Shown here: positions 18,207-26,577 of the stretch, one piece after another
Layout of the letters: each line of letters opens with the position of its first letter
Position numbering within the stretch: position 1 is the stretch's first letter
DNA from: Clostridium omnivorum
Lineage (GTDB): Bacteria; Bacillota; Clostridia; Clostridiales; Clostridiaceae
DNA: 64,000 bases
Direction of reading: 5' to 3'
NCBI RefSeq assembly: GCF_026012015.1
Contig: NZ_BRXR01000001.1
Span: 1,148,001-1,212,000 of the forward strand
Notes under the pieces: model-generated
Database searches by the model: none
The model's input: only the letters and a program-made list of their open reading frames with translations
What the model was told of the DNA's origin: nothing
Program-made: the position numbers and the translations under genes

Positions 18207-18552
18207 TATAGAAAAATTCTTTTTAGTATTCTTAAACTGTATATTACTAGTATCTGGACAAATACTATGGAAAATAGGTTTAAGAAACATAAAAATAGCT
18301 GGAATAAAAAGCTTAATTACTGCATTTTTTACGCCTAACATATTTGGCGGCCTTGTTATATACGGTTTTGCAACCTTGTTATGGTTCTATATTCTTAAAA
18401 GATATGACTTCACAAAAGTTTATCCACTTCAAAGTATGAGCTATATTTTAGCTCTATTTGCCGGGTACTTTATCCTAAATGAAACTATAACAAGAAATAC
18501 AATTCTTGGCAGTTTAATTATTTGTGTTGGTATTTTTGTTTTATCAAAATAA
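18193..18552 (+). CDS. SMR/EamA-like small transporter (ArnE/F-type flippase candidate)
   Basis: A 119-residue protein with four hydrophobic helices. It contains SGQILWKIGL in helix 1 and YDFTKVYPLQSMSYIL at the start of helix 3, features of the half-EamA proteins that include ArnE and ArnF. Those proteins move undecaprenyl-phosphate-linked sugar across the membrane. The position after GT2 and DUF2304 supports the same role. The ATG at 18193 lies within DUF2304 with only a weak ribosome site; a run of seven G follows the ATG directly. A perfect hairpin after the gene ends the operon. Confidence 0.78.
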   Translation: MGGISIEKFFLVFLNCILLVSGQILWKIGLRNIKIAGIKSLITAFFTPNIFGGLVIYGFATLLWFYILKRYDFTKVYPLQSMSYILALFAGYFILNETITRNTILGSLIICVGIFVLSK

Positions 18553-18573
18553 AAGTTGGTTTATAGTTTAAAT

Positions 18574-18613
18574 AAAGGGTTTGTCTTATAATAATTTATA
18601 AGACAAACCCTTT
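18574..18613. terminator. Bidirectional hairpin terminator
   Basis: A perfect stem of about 18 bp, AAAGGGTTTGTCTTATAA from 18574 with its complement ending 18613, lies between the convergent SMR-like and GGDEF-EAL genes. The flanks are T/A-rich on both sides, so it can serve both transcripts. Confidence 0.75.
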
Positions 18614-18640
18614 AGGTATTTTATATTATTTTAATAATCT

Positions 18641-20353
18641 TTATACTAAAACTCCACATTTATCTCTTAGTATCTTTTCAAAGTCATCCACCATCAGAGG
18701 CTTACTAAAGTAATAGCCTTGAATCATATCGCACTCTATATCTCTTAGTGCTTCAACCTGCTCCTCTAATTCAACACCTTCAGCATTTACCTCTAAATTA
18801 ATCTTGTGTGCTAATTGAATTATACCATCAACAATATCTCTGCTGTTAGAGTTAATATGCATATCATCTATAAGACTTTTGTCAATCTTCAAAATATCAA
18901 AGTGTATATTTTTTAAGTAATTTAAAGAAGAATATCCAGTACCAAAATCATCTAGGGACATTGTCATTCCAAGTTCTCTTATTTCGTTAAAAACTCTCAA
19001 GTTTTGTTCAGTCATGGCAATCAAGGTACCTTCTGTTATTTCAATATTAATCCATTCACCTTTACATTTTGTCTTTTCAAGTATACTTTTAAGAGTTTCT
19101 ACAAAATCAGGCTGTCTTATCTGAATAGAAGAAACATTTACAGATGCCATTTCTATATCATAGCCTTTTGATTTCCATTCAGTTATTTGCTCTGCTACCC
19201 TTTCAAATATCCAGTAACCTATTGGAATTATAAGACCAACATCTTCTGCTATGCTTATAAACTCGCCTGGGGAGACAAACCCTAATTCCTTATTAATCCA
19301 TCTAATTAGTGCTTCCATTCCTCTTAGTTTTCCAGTTCTAGAATCAACTATTGGCTGGTAATTTACAAACAATTCCTCTTCCTTAATAGCCTCTCTTAGC
19401 TTATGTTCAATCAATGCTCTTCTCACCATTGCATTATATATCTTTTCATCAAAAAAGGTAAATCTGTTTTTACCCTCCATCTTTGATTTATACATAGATA
19501 TATCAGCATTTTTCATAAGTACATTAACATTGCTGCCATCATCCGGAAATAATGTAACACCTAAGCTGGAAGTAGCATATATTTGGTTGTTTCCAACATT
19601 AAAGTTTTCTGAAAAATCCAGTAATATTTTATTGCAGATATCTTGAACATCTTCTAAATCTTCTATACTTGGAACTATAATAGAAAACTCATCTCCACCT
19701 GATCTATATACAGTACCATAGCAGGCAACTCTTTCCTTTAATACATTACCTACAGCTTTTAAAATCTCATCACCTATATTATGACCTAAAGTATCATTAA
19801 TATCTTTAAAATTGTCTAAGTCAATAAAAATAAGTGCTCCCCTCATGCCGCAGGATGTAGATTTGCTAACTTGCGTTTGAAGATTGTTTAAAAAAAGTGT
19901 TCTATTTGGCATTCCAGTCAAACTATCATAATAAGCAAGTTTGTACATATTTTCCTTATTGCTTTGCAGTACTTTATATTGACCTCTAAGTTCTTCTTCA
20001 GCAGCAACAAGCTCCTCATTTGTGGCCTCTAAATCCTCATAGCTCTCTACTAGCTTTCTAACAAGAAATTCGTTTCTTTTAACACTGCTTTTTATACCGA
20101 AAAAAAGTACAAAAGTTGTAAGTAAAACAAATAAGCATCCCCTTATTGTATACATATTTCTAAGCATTGTTACATTATTTATTGAAGAATAAAGCACTCT
20201 ATCTAATAAAATAATGAAAAGGCATCCTACTGCAAAATAAATTCCTACTACTTTTGCAATAACGGCATTAGATCTATAGAAGTTTTTTTCCTTATAAATT
20301 TTCCAAAAGTCATTTCCAATATCTTTAATTCTATCCTGATAATTTTTTCTCAT
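18641..20353 (-). CDS. Membrane GGDEF-EAL dual-domain cyclic-di-GMP enzyme
   Basis: 570 residues: two membrane helices at about 28-52 and 68-88, a coiled coil at about 95-130, a GGDEF domain with an intact GGDEF motif near residue 220, and an EAL domain starting with EALIRW near residue 346. EAL catalytic positions appear intact: NVSS, IEITEG, DDFGTGYSS, LKIDKSL, NAEGVE and MIQGYYFSKP. Both synthesis and breakdown of cyclic-di-GMP are therefore possible; which dominates cannot be read. It follows ytoI by 34 bp and may be the last gene of the rapZ transcript. No sensor domain beyond the helices is evident. Confidence 0.93.
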   Translation of the reverse strand: MRKNYQDRIKDIGNDFWKIYKEKNFYRSNAVIAKVVGIYFAVGCLFIILLDRVLYSSINNVTMLRNMYTIRGCLFVLLTTFVLFFGIKSSVKRNEFLVRKLVESYEDLEATNEELVAAEEELRGQYKVLQSNKENMYKLAYYDSLTGMPNRTLFLNNLQTQVSKSTSCGMRGALIFIDLDNFKDINDTLGHNIGDEILKAVGNVLKERVACYGTVYRSGGDEFSIIVPSIEDLEDVQDICNKILLDFSENFNVGNNQIYATSSLGVTLFPDDGSNVNVLMKNADISMYKSKMEGKNRFTFFDEKIYNAMVRRALIEHKLREAIKEEELFVNYQPIVDSRTGKLRGMEALIRWINKELGFVSPGEFISIAEDVGLIIPIGYWIFERVAEQITEWKSKGYDIEMASVNVSSIQIRQPDFVETLKSILEKTKCKGEWINIEITEGTLIAMTEQNLRVFNEIRELGMTMSLDDFGTGYSSLNYLKNIHFDILKIDKSLIDDMHINSNSRDIVDGIIQLAHKINLEVNAEGVELEEQVEALRDIECDMIQGYYFSKPLMVDDFEKILRDKCGVLV

Positions 20354-20387
20354 ATCGTCTCCTATACTTTCCTAAGCATGAATGCAT

Positions 20388-21692
20388 CTATCTTCTCATT
20401 ATTTTTGCAGAAAGCAGTGCCTTTGCAATTAACTCTTTTTTATTATCAAACATATCAACTTGCACTTTGCAAAAGTTTCTACCCATATCTATAATTTCAG
20501 TAAATATTTCTATCATACCATCCATCTGAACTGGTTTCATAAAATATGTCATAACACTATCCACAGATACATTTATTTGATTTTTTTGTCTGAAACTCAT
20601 TATTCCCATGGTAGTTAGCAGCATATTTAATGAACTCCAAGATGCAGTTCCTATTGGATCAAGCATTTCAGGTATAATCTTACCCCAAAAATGCATTTTT
20701 TCATTGCTGCTGGAAAACTCAAAGTTTTTCAGGATCAAATCTTCCATGGTTTCGCCAACCTGAGGCTGTCTAGACATATATTGCAGTGCCTTTATTACGT
20801 CATGTCTGCTTACGACCCCTATTAGCTTTCTCCCCTCAATTACAGGGCACAATTCAATGCCTTCCCATCCCATAATATGGGCTGCATAAGCTACAGTTGT
20901 TTTAGGAGTAACAGTTATTGGATCCTTGCTCATAAGCTTACCTATAGGTGCTGAGTTGTCTACTTCTGAAGTCATATCCTTTAATGTTGCAATCCCCATA
21001 ACTCTCATTTCATTGTCTACTATAGGATATCTTTCATGGCTTGTCTCTCTCATCATATCCTTCCACTGACCTACAGTATCAGTGACTTTCAGATAAACAG
21101 GATTAGTTTTCATTATATCTTCTACCAATATTATATCCTTTTTAATTAGACTTTCAGAAATTGCCTTATTTATCATACTAGCTACAGTAAAAGTATCATA
21201 GCTAGAAGAAATAATAGGAAGGCACTTTTCATTAGCCAATTTTTTTACTTCATCACTGCAGCCAAAGCCCCCGGTGATAAGCACTGCACATTCGTTCATT
21301 AGTGCCAGTCTTTGAACTTCTTCCCTATTTCCTACAATCACAAGACAATTAGGGGTTATATATTTCATAATAGCATCTATCGTCATGGCACCAATTATAA
21401 ATTTACTTAATGTCTTATATATTCCATCTTTTCCACCGAGAAGTGATCCATCTGTTATATTTATCACTTCAGCATAGGTTAACGCCTCAATACTCTTTTT
21501 TTCAACCTTTTCTATTCTTACAGTACCTACTCTAGGAATTGTACTTACAATTCCCATAGTTTCTGAATCCTTAATTGCTCTATACGCAGTTCCGTCACTT
21601 ACCCCTAATTCGCTTGCAATACTTCTAACAGATATTTTACTTCCTACTTCTAGAGAAAGTATATATTTAATAATATCCTCATGCTTTGACAT
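20388..21692 (-). CDS. ytoI: YtoI-like regulator: HTH, DRTGG, CBS pair, hot-dog thioesterase fold
   Basis: 434 residues with four parts: a winged-helix DNA-binding region (about 1-65, with SKISVRSIASELGVSDGTAYRA), a DRTGG domain (about 70-185), two CBS repeats (about 190-310) that usually sense adenine nucleotides, and a C-terminal hot-dog domain (about 315-430). This order is that of Bacillus subtilis YtoI, whose role is not settled. It is probably a ligand-responsive regulator with an acyl-thioester or nucleotide signal. It follows whiA by nine bases on the same strand, so co-expression with the rapZ-yvcK-whiA set is likely. Confidence 0.9.
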   Translation of the reverse strand: MSKHEDIIKYILSLEVGSKISVRSIASELGVSDGTAYRAIKDSETMGIVSTIPRVGTVRIEKVEKKSIEALTYAEVINITDGSLLGGKDGIYKTLSKFIIGAMTIDAIMKYITPNCLVIVGNREEVQRLALMNECAVLITGGFGCSDEVKKLANEKCLPIISSSYDTFTVASMINKAISESLIKKDIILVEDIMKTNPVYLKVTDTVGQWKDMMRETSHERYPIVDNEMRVMGIATLKDMTSEVDNSAPIGKLMSKDPITVTPKTTVAYAAHIMGWEGIELCPVIEGRKLIGVVSRHDVIKALQYMSRQPQVGETMEDLILKNFEFSSSNEKMHFWGKIIPEMLDPIGTASWSSLNMLLTTMGIMSFRQKNQINVSVDSVMTYFMKPVQMDGMIEIFTEIIDMGRNFCKVQVDMFDNKKELIAKALLSAKIMRR

Positions 21693-21701
21693 AAGAGTTT
21701 C

Positions 21702-22655
21702 CTACCTTTCCTCTCTTCTAAGCTCATCTGCTATCTTTTCAATTCTTCTCAATCTATGATTCACTCCAGATTTTCCCACAGGTGGATCAAGTAACTCTCC
21801 AAGCTCTTTCAAAGATTCATCTGGATAACTCAGTCTAAGCTCGGCTATTTCCCTTAAGTTTTTTGGCAATCTTTGAAGTCCTATTTCCTTTTGAATAAGT
21901 CTAATGCTTTCTATCTGTCTAACTGCTGCATTTACCGTCTTACTCAAATTAGCAGTTTCACAGTTTACTAGCCTATTTACATTGTTTCTCATTTCCTTCA
22001 TTATTCTTACATTTTCAAGTTGAAGTAAGGATCCATGAGCTCCAATTATATTTAGAAGGTCCACAATCTGCTCCCCTTCTTTAATATAGATAATGTAGCT
22101 GCCCTTCCTTTGAATAACCTTTGCTGTAAGTCCGTAGGTGTTTATAAGATTGCACAGTTCATCTGCATAGTCATTATTATGCGTTACAAATTCAAGGTGA
22201 TAAGTCTTTTCTGGGTTACTAACACTTCCTCCCCCTAAAAATGCCCCTCTAATATAGGCTCTCTTAGCTTCATCTGATGCCACAAGCTCCTTTGGAATAC
22301 CATAGTCTAATGAAAATACTCCCCCATTGTCTTTAAGTACACCCACCTTTTGAAGCAGGTCTCTCACACCCATATCTTCTGAAATTACCACAATATAGAT
22401 ATTGCTCTTTTTAAAGGAATTTCCCTTTTTTACTAACAGCTTTGTATGAATATTAAAATGCTGCTTTAGCACCTTGAACATATATCTGGCAATAGACGGA
22501 TTTTCCGTTGTGACCTTGAAACTCAATTGCTTGTTTGAACCCAGGCTTAATGTTCCACTAACCTTCATTATGGCGGAAAGAATTGCCTTAGCTTCTTCTG
22601 TTGACATATTTGTAATTCTGCAAACTTCACTTTTAACTTTTGCTGAAAAAGACAT
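21702..22655 (-). CDS. whiA: WhiA, LAGLIDADG-like and HTH protein
   Basis: 317 residues, the usual WhiA length. The N-terminal part (about 1-200) is the degenerate homing-endonuclease fold, seen in ILSAIMKVSGTL and AYIRGAFLGGGS; the C-terminal helix-turn-helix is near residues 225-310 with LPKNLREIAELRLSYPDESL. WhiA affects division and chromosome segregation in Firmicutes and sporulation transcription in Actinobacteria. ATG with AAGGAGG upstream. It is third in the rapZ-yvcK-whiA order that is conserved across Gram-positive bacteria, 57 bp after yvcK. Confidence 0.96.
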   Translation of the reverse strand: MSFSAKVKSEVCRITNMSTEEAKAILSAIMKVSGTLSLGSNKQLSFKVTTENPSIARYMFKVLKQHFNIHTKLLVKKGNSFKKSNIYIVVISEDMGVRDLLQKVGVLKDNGGVFSLDYGIPKELVASDEAKRAYIRGAFLGGGSVSNPEKTYHLEFVTHNNDYADELCNLINTYGLTAKVIQRKGSYIIYIKEGEQIVDLLNIIGAHGSLLQLENVRIMKEMRNNVNRLVNCETANLSKTVNAAVRQIESIRLIQKEIGLQRLPKNLREIAELRLSYPDESLKELGELLDPPVGKSGVNHRLRRIEKIADELRREER

Positions 22656-22712
22656 CTAATTGCCTCCTTGTATTGTCGTAAGAACTCCAATTCTTAACTT
22701 TAATTTCCAATT

Positions 22713-24044
22713 TTACTTATTTTTATTTTCCTTCAATCTTTCTGATAGATAGAAGTATTCTATAATCTTCTTCTTATCTGCAAGAAGCTTCTTATCCATT
22801 ATAGTTTCAATTAAAATATCAGCTAATTTATCTGAATTGTGTCTGATAAGTCCATTTTTAACCTTAATAAAATCGCCTTCAATAATTTTTACATTCATAC
22901 TCTTTACTTTTTCTTCATCAATAGAAACCATTCCTGATGTCTCTTCCTTATACTTCACTTCTAATTCTTTATCTATCTTTCCTACATTTACTACTGCATA
23001 ATCCACTGTGCCATCTCCACCATGTTTAAAGATAGCCTTTAAATGATCTTCCACACCATACCCATCTGTTTCGCCTGGCTGGGTCATTATATTTGAAACG
23101 TATATTTTTATAGCCTTTGTTCTATGGAGTGCACCTGAAATATCCTTAATTAATAGATTAGGTATTACACTTGTATACAAGCTTCCTGGTCCTAGAATAA
23201 TAGCATCTGCTTCTCTTATAGCATCAACAGATTCTTGTAATGCTCTAGCATTAGAAGGCTCAATAAAAACTTTTTCGATAGGACTCATTTGTTCCAATGC
23301 CTGTTCTGGAATATTGGATTCTCCAGAAATTACTTTTCCATTTTTAAGCTTTGCCTTAAGTACTATATTGTCTAAAGTAACAGGAACAACCTTTCCTGTT
23401 ACTGCAAGAACAGAGCTCATCTTTTGTACAGCTTCTTCAAAGTTACTAGATATTCCATCCATAGCTGCTAGAAATAGATTTCCAAAGCTCTGATTTTTTA
23501 ATCTTCCATCCTTAAATCTATACTGAAGCAGCTCCTCCATCAAAGGCTCTGTGTCAGCGAGAGCTAAAATGCAGTTTCTTATATCCCCAGGTGGAAGTAT
23601 TCCTAAATCTTCTCTTAAATCCCCAGAACCGCCTCCATCATCTGCAACAGTAACTATTGCTGTAATATTGGAGGTATAGTGCTTTAATCCTCTAAGCATA
23701 GTAGAAAGTCCGGTACCACCACCAATAACTACTATTTTAGGCCCTTTAACTAAAAGTCTTTTTTCATATATAAGATTTTCTAGCTTTCTAGAGTCCAAAG
23801 AAACATTTATATAACCTTTGTTAATCAATATAATAATAGATCTCATTCCTTGCGAAACAGCAGTATAGAGTATAAATGAACCTGCTGCTATGAGAAAAAT
23901 ATAAAAAGCAATATACATAAAATAATATAACCTATGCTGCACAAACTCTATAAGTCCAAAAGCTATAAGTAAGATTCCAAGTATGCCCAGTAATATCCAC
24001 CTTTTCACCCTTACTCCTGGTTTTAACCAGTCTATAATCCTCAT
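22713..24044 (-). CDS. yvcK: YvcK/CofD-like gluconeogenesis and morphogenesis factor with N-terminal membrane anchor
   Basis: 443 residues. The CofD-like core begins near residue 100 with [17 protein letters not shown], then [20 protein letters not shown] and GPGSLYTS. The family binds UDP-sugars (UDP-GlcNAc in B. subtilis) and is needed for cell shape on gluconeogenic carbon sources. This clostridial form carries two hydrophobic helices at about 17-38 and 43-62, absent from B. subtilis YvcK, which would fix it to the membrane. Its start overlaps the rapZ stop by four bases (ATGA), so translation is coupled. Confidence 0.95.
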   Translation of the reverse strand: MRIIDWLKPGVRVKRWILLGILGILLIAFGLIEFVQHRLYYFMYIAFYIFLIAAGSFILYTAVSQGMRSIIILINKGYINVSLDSRKLENLIYEKRLLVKGPKIVVIGGGTGLSTMLRGLKHYTSNITAIVTVADDGGGSGDLREDLGILPPGDIRNCILALADTEPLMEELLQYRFKDGRLKNQSFGNLFLAAMDGISSNFEEAVQKMSSVLAVTGKVVPVTLDNIVLKAKLKNGKVISGESNIPEQALEQMSPIEKVFIEPSNARALQESVDAIREADAIILGPGSLYTSVIPNLLIKDISGALHRTKAIKIYVSNIMTQPGETDGYGVEDHLKAIFKHGGDGTVDYAVVNVGKIDKELEVKYKEETSGMVSIDEEKVKSMNVKIIEGDFIKVKNGLIRHNSDKLADILIETIMDKKLLADKKKIIEYFYLSERLKENKNK

Positions 24045-24925
24045 AGCTTTAACCCACCTTTATGCGCATCCTCATTTATATCTCTATGGTCTATATTTAT
24101 TTTGTGTCCATTTTGCTTTAATCTTTCATATATCTCATTTGCAATTGATACAGAACGATGTCTGCCTCCTGTACATCCAATAGAGATTATTAGCTGTCTT
24201 TTTCCTTCCTTCAGATAATGAGGTATTAAAAATTCAACCATATCCTCTAATTTATTAACAAATTCCTTGGTTTCATCAAAATCAAATACATAATCTCTAA
24301 CAGGCTTATCATTGCCTGAAAACTGCTTAAGCTCTGGTATATAAAATGGGTTTGGGAGAAATCTCACATCAAATACCAAATCAGAGTCCACCGGTATTCC
24401 ATATTTGAATCCAAAAGACAATACAGTTATCATTAGTTGAGTTTCAAGCTGGCCTTCTTCTCCATATATAGAATTAATCTTATCTCTAAGCTCCCTTGCG
24501 GAAAGCTTTGTTGTATCTATAATATTATCTGCTCTATCCTTGACTTCCCTAAGTCTATTTCTCTCCATATCAATTCCGTTCAGCACTCTGCCGTCTGGTG
24601 CAAGCGGATGCTTTCTTCTTGATTCTTTAAATCTCTTAATAAGAGTTTCATCATTTGCATCTAAGAATAGTATTTCATATTTATAACCTTGTTCCATAAG
24701 ATATTTTAAGCTTGTGAAAAGGTCATCGAAAAACTTTCCGCCTCTAATATCAATTACCAAAGCTATCTTGTCTATTCTTCCTTCTGTTTGGTAGCAAGCT
24801 TCTGCAAATTTTGGTATAAGTGTAGGAGGCATATTATCTACACAAAAAAATCCTAAATCCTCTAAATTTCTAATTGCCTGTGTTTTACCTGCTCCTGATA
24901 GTCCAGTAACTATTACAAATCTCAT
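24041..24925 (-). CDS. rapZ: RapZ/YvcJ nucleotide-binding protein
   Basis: 294 residues with P-loop GLSGAGKT near residue 8, the second block FCVDNMPP, and the C-terminal [10 protein letters not shown] characteristic of RapZ. In E. coli RapZ controls glucosamine-6-phosphate synthase through small RNAs; in Firmicutes YvcJ is a GTPase/ATPase with a less defined role, linked to competence. It leads the rapZ-yvcK-whiA operon. Start ATG at 24925 follows GGGAGGAATAGT. The transcript leader contains the structured element at 24944-25024, ending 19 bases before the start codon. Confidence 0.95.
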   Translation of the reverse strand: MRFVIVTGLSGAGKTQAIRNLEDLGFFCVDNMPPTLIPKFAEACYQTEGRIDKIALVIDIRGGKFFDDLFTSLKYLMEQGYKYEILFLDANDETLIKRFKESRRKHPLAPDGRVLNGIDMERNRLREVKDRADNIIDTTKLSARELRDKINSIYGEEGQLETQLMITVLSFGFKYGIPVDSDLVFDVRFLPNPFYIPELKQFSGNDKPVRDYVFDFDETKEFVNKLEDMVEFLIPHYLKEGKRQLIISIGCTGGRHRSVSIANEIYERLKQNGHKINIDHRDINEDAHKGGLKL

Positions 24926-24943
24926 ACTATTCCTCCCTAATTA

Positions 24944-25024
24944 TCCGGAACACGGGGTAACCTATTCTTGTCAGTTCCCACTGACAGGTTACCCGTAAAA
25001 GTCCATTCAGGACTTTTACCTCCC
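24944..25024 (-). promoter_or_regulatory. Structured leader element, copy 1 (before rapZ)
   Basis: Read on the minus strand it begins GGAGGTAAAAGTCC and ends TTCCGG. Hairpin A is a perfect 10-bp stem, GTAAAAGTCC with GGACTTTTAC (24995-25019). Hairpin B pairs GGGTAACC with GGTTACCC and, inside it, TGTCAG with CTGACA, around a TGGGAA loop and with a six-base bulge on the 3' side. The trailing TTCC could pair with GGAA of the loop as a pseudoknot. A second copy with compensatory stem changes lies at 52945-53059, also just ahead of a ribosome site. Not recognised as a known riboswitch. Between it and 25401 only the radC remnant is visible. Confidence 0.65.
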
Positions 25025-25162
25025 TACGATCAAATGCATTGTAGTCTAAATAAACTAATACAGCTTTATTTTTAGATTATAACACACTTTTTATTAATTT
25101 TTAACGATTTCCGTGTAAATTACTACCTTTAAGCAAAATTATTTCTATTCACATTTCTATTT

Positions 25163-25328
25163 TACTATAACAGTATAATTAATAGTCTCAACTTTAAATT
25201 ATTGCTATAAATATTTTGTAATATCTTTTTTGGCACTTCAGAAATTAGCTCAATTAAGCCTACTCCAAGAACTTTTCCTGATTCCTCTAGCCTATTTGTT
25301 ACATTTATATCTTCATTTGATGGTGATC
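25163..25328 (-). pseudogene. radC (JAB/MPN domain) remnant
   Basis: In one minus-strand frame, beginning near 25326, the conceptual peptide runs SPSNEDINVTNRLEESGK then VLGVGLIELI. This matches the RadC segment that follows its HNHPSGDPTPS metal motif (family pattern S-x-E-D-I-x-x-T-x-R-L-x-E-A-G-K-x-L-G-I). The preceding His motif is out of frame or missing and the expected DHIIIG ending is gone, so only about 35 recognisable residues survive, then a stop near 25165. RadC-type genes often travel with mobile DNA, so this may be the scar of an old element. Seen directly: the peptide similarity; inferred: its origin. Confidence 0.6.
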
Positions 25329-25400
25329 AATACCCTTTAATGGTAATTTTGTAATTAAATTTTTTTTAAAACTAAGCTTTCTTACGATGAATATTAATTA

Positions 25401-25592
25401 CTATCTTGATGTCTTACTATAATTTCTTAAATCTCTTACAAACTGTATTTTATGAAGCAATTTATTTATTGCATTTGGTATAAATTCTTCTGGAGTTATT
25501 AAAAGTTCTGTACATATATTTTCTATCCTCGCAATTACATCAAAATCTGTAAGCTCTACATTTATAATTAATTTTACTTTTATATCATTCAT
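25401..25592 (-). CDS. Small orphan protein, ribbon-helix-helix-like
   Basis: A 63-residue ORF starting MNDIKVKLIINVEL. It has an N-terminal strand-like stretch followed by helices with LLITPEEFIPNAINKLL, which recalls the ribbon-helix-helix fold of antitoxin-type repressors. AAGGGAG lies ten bases before the ATG, slightly far but usable. No toxin-like gene is adjacent; the radC remnant follows and gene-poor DNA precedes. It could be the leftover antitoxin of a lost module, or not a gene at all. Family not recognised. Confidence 0.4.
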   Translation of the reverse strand: MNDIKVKLIINVELTDFDVIARIENICTELLITPEEFIPNAINKLLHKIQFVRDLRNYSKTSR

Positions 25593-25767
25593 ATAATTAA
25601 ATCTCCCTTATTTCTTTTATATTTTTTTACCTTTCATTTCCTATACACTTGACATCTAAATAGCATAAGTATAACCTTTTACTCTTGTCCTCTTCCTTAT
25701 GATATCTTTTAAACTTCTACCCAAAATCTGTTGCCATTTCTCTACTTCTTTCAACTTATTTTTTTGC

Positions 25768-25800
25768 ACAGAAAAAGAAGCTAACGTTCTAAACGTTAGC
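25768..25800 (-). terminator. Terminator downstream of the RHS locus
   Basis: A perfect 9-bp stem GCTAACGTT/AACGTTAGC with a three-base loop (25780-25800) is followed on the minus strand by TTCTTTTTCTG. It lies about 280 bp after the immunity gene stop codon. The 487-bp gap at 25593-26079 otherwise holds only AT-rich DNA. Two very short open frames there (36 and 23 codons) lack convincing support. Confidence 0.6.
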
Positions 25801-26079
25801 CCTCAATGTTTCTATTTTCATGATATATATTTGATTTAGCTTAAATCAGCTATTCATGAAGTTTTAACTGTATGTATTATAATTTTCTATGATAGTGCAC
25901 TATTATCCCTTTTGATACTCCCACATAGTTTTCAGTAAACTTTTTCACATGTTAATTTCTTCTCATTGCAAAATTTTAATTATGCAGTGCTTTTTACAAG
26001 AAAATATACACATTAAAAAATTGTTATACGGTTATAACTTTTTGAGTGAATTTATTAATTTTAATGTATCAAGTGTAAA

Positions 26080-26565
26080 TTAGAAATCTACCTTCGTAAC
26101 AGGTGTAGCCATCATATCCCATTCAGATTCCCTGTATAGTTTTAGTGCTTCATCTGCTATATAAAACTTTTTACACTTACTCAAATGCATACTTCTTTTT
26201 ATCCAACCTGCATAATATTTATATTTATCTTGAAAATATTTATTTTTTGTTATAATTTCTTCGTTAACATAATATTTAAATTCAGCCCACAGTCTACCAT
26301 AATATAATTCATTTTTTTTACTTTTCTCACATCTACTGTACTCAATTACATCTGATTTTTCGGTATCTAAATATCCATTAGATTTTAAATAGATATTTTC
26401 ATTATTTAACGCAATATAAACCTGATAATCATTACTATTAACAACATCCTTAAATAGCAATCTTTCTCCCTTAGATGTTACCATATAATCTCCAGATTGC
26501 TCTATCACCTTTACAAATTCCACTTCATCATTATACATTTGAAAAAACCTTATTTGCTTACCCAC
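26080..26565 (-). CDS. Candidate immunity protein for the RHS toxin
   Basis: A 161-residue, hydrophilic, Lys/Tyr-rich protein without signal peptide or membrane segment, so cytoplasmic. It starts with GTG, preceded by AGGAGG at 7 bases, only 12 bp after the RHS stop codon. I do not recognise its family. In polymorphic toxin systems the small gene directly after the toxin tip usually encodes the matching immunity protein, and position is the only evidence here. The first half looks strand-rich (short repeated motif turns such as SKGERLLFKDVV), the second half helical. Its low GC is like that of neighbours. Confidence 0.6.
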   Translation of the reverse strand: MGKQIRFFQMYNDEVEFVKVIEQSGDYMVTSKGERLLFKDVVNSNDYQVYIALNNENIYLKSNGYLDTEKSDVIEYSRCEKSKKNELYYGRLWAEFKYYVNEEIITKNKYFQDKYKYYAGWIKRSMHLSKCKKFYIADEALKLYRESEWDMMATPVTKVDF

Positions 26566-26577
26566 ACTAACCGCCTC

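Noticed and set aside
25636-25760. 36-codon minus-strand frame (GTG start) after the RHS terminator
   Set aside because: It begins right at the T-tract of the terminator hairpin, lacks a ribosome site and gives no recognisable family.
25860-25960. 23-codon minus-strand frame starting near GTGAAAAAGTTT
   Set aside because: Too short and without a credible ribosome site. Kept as background.
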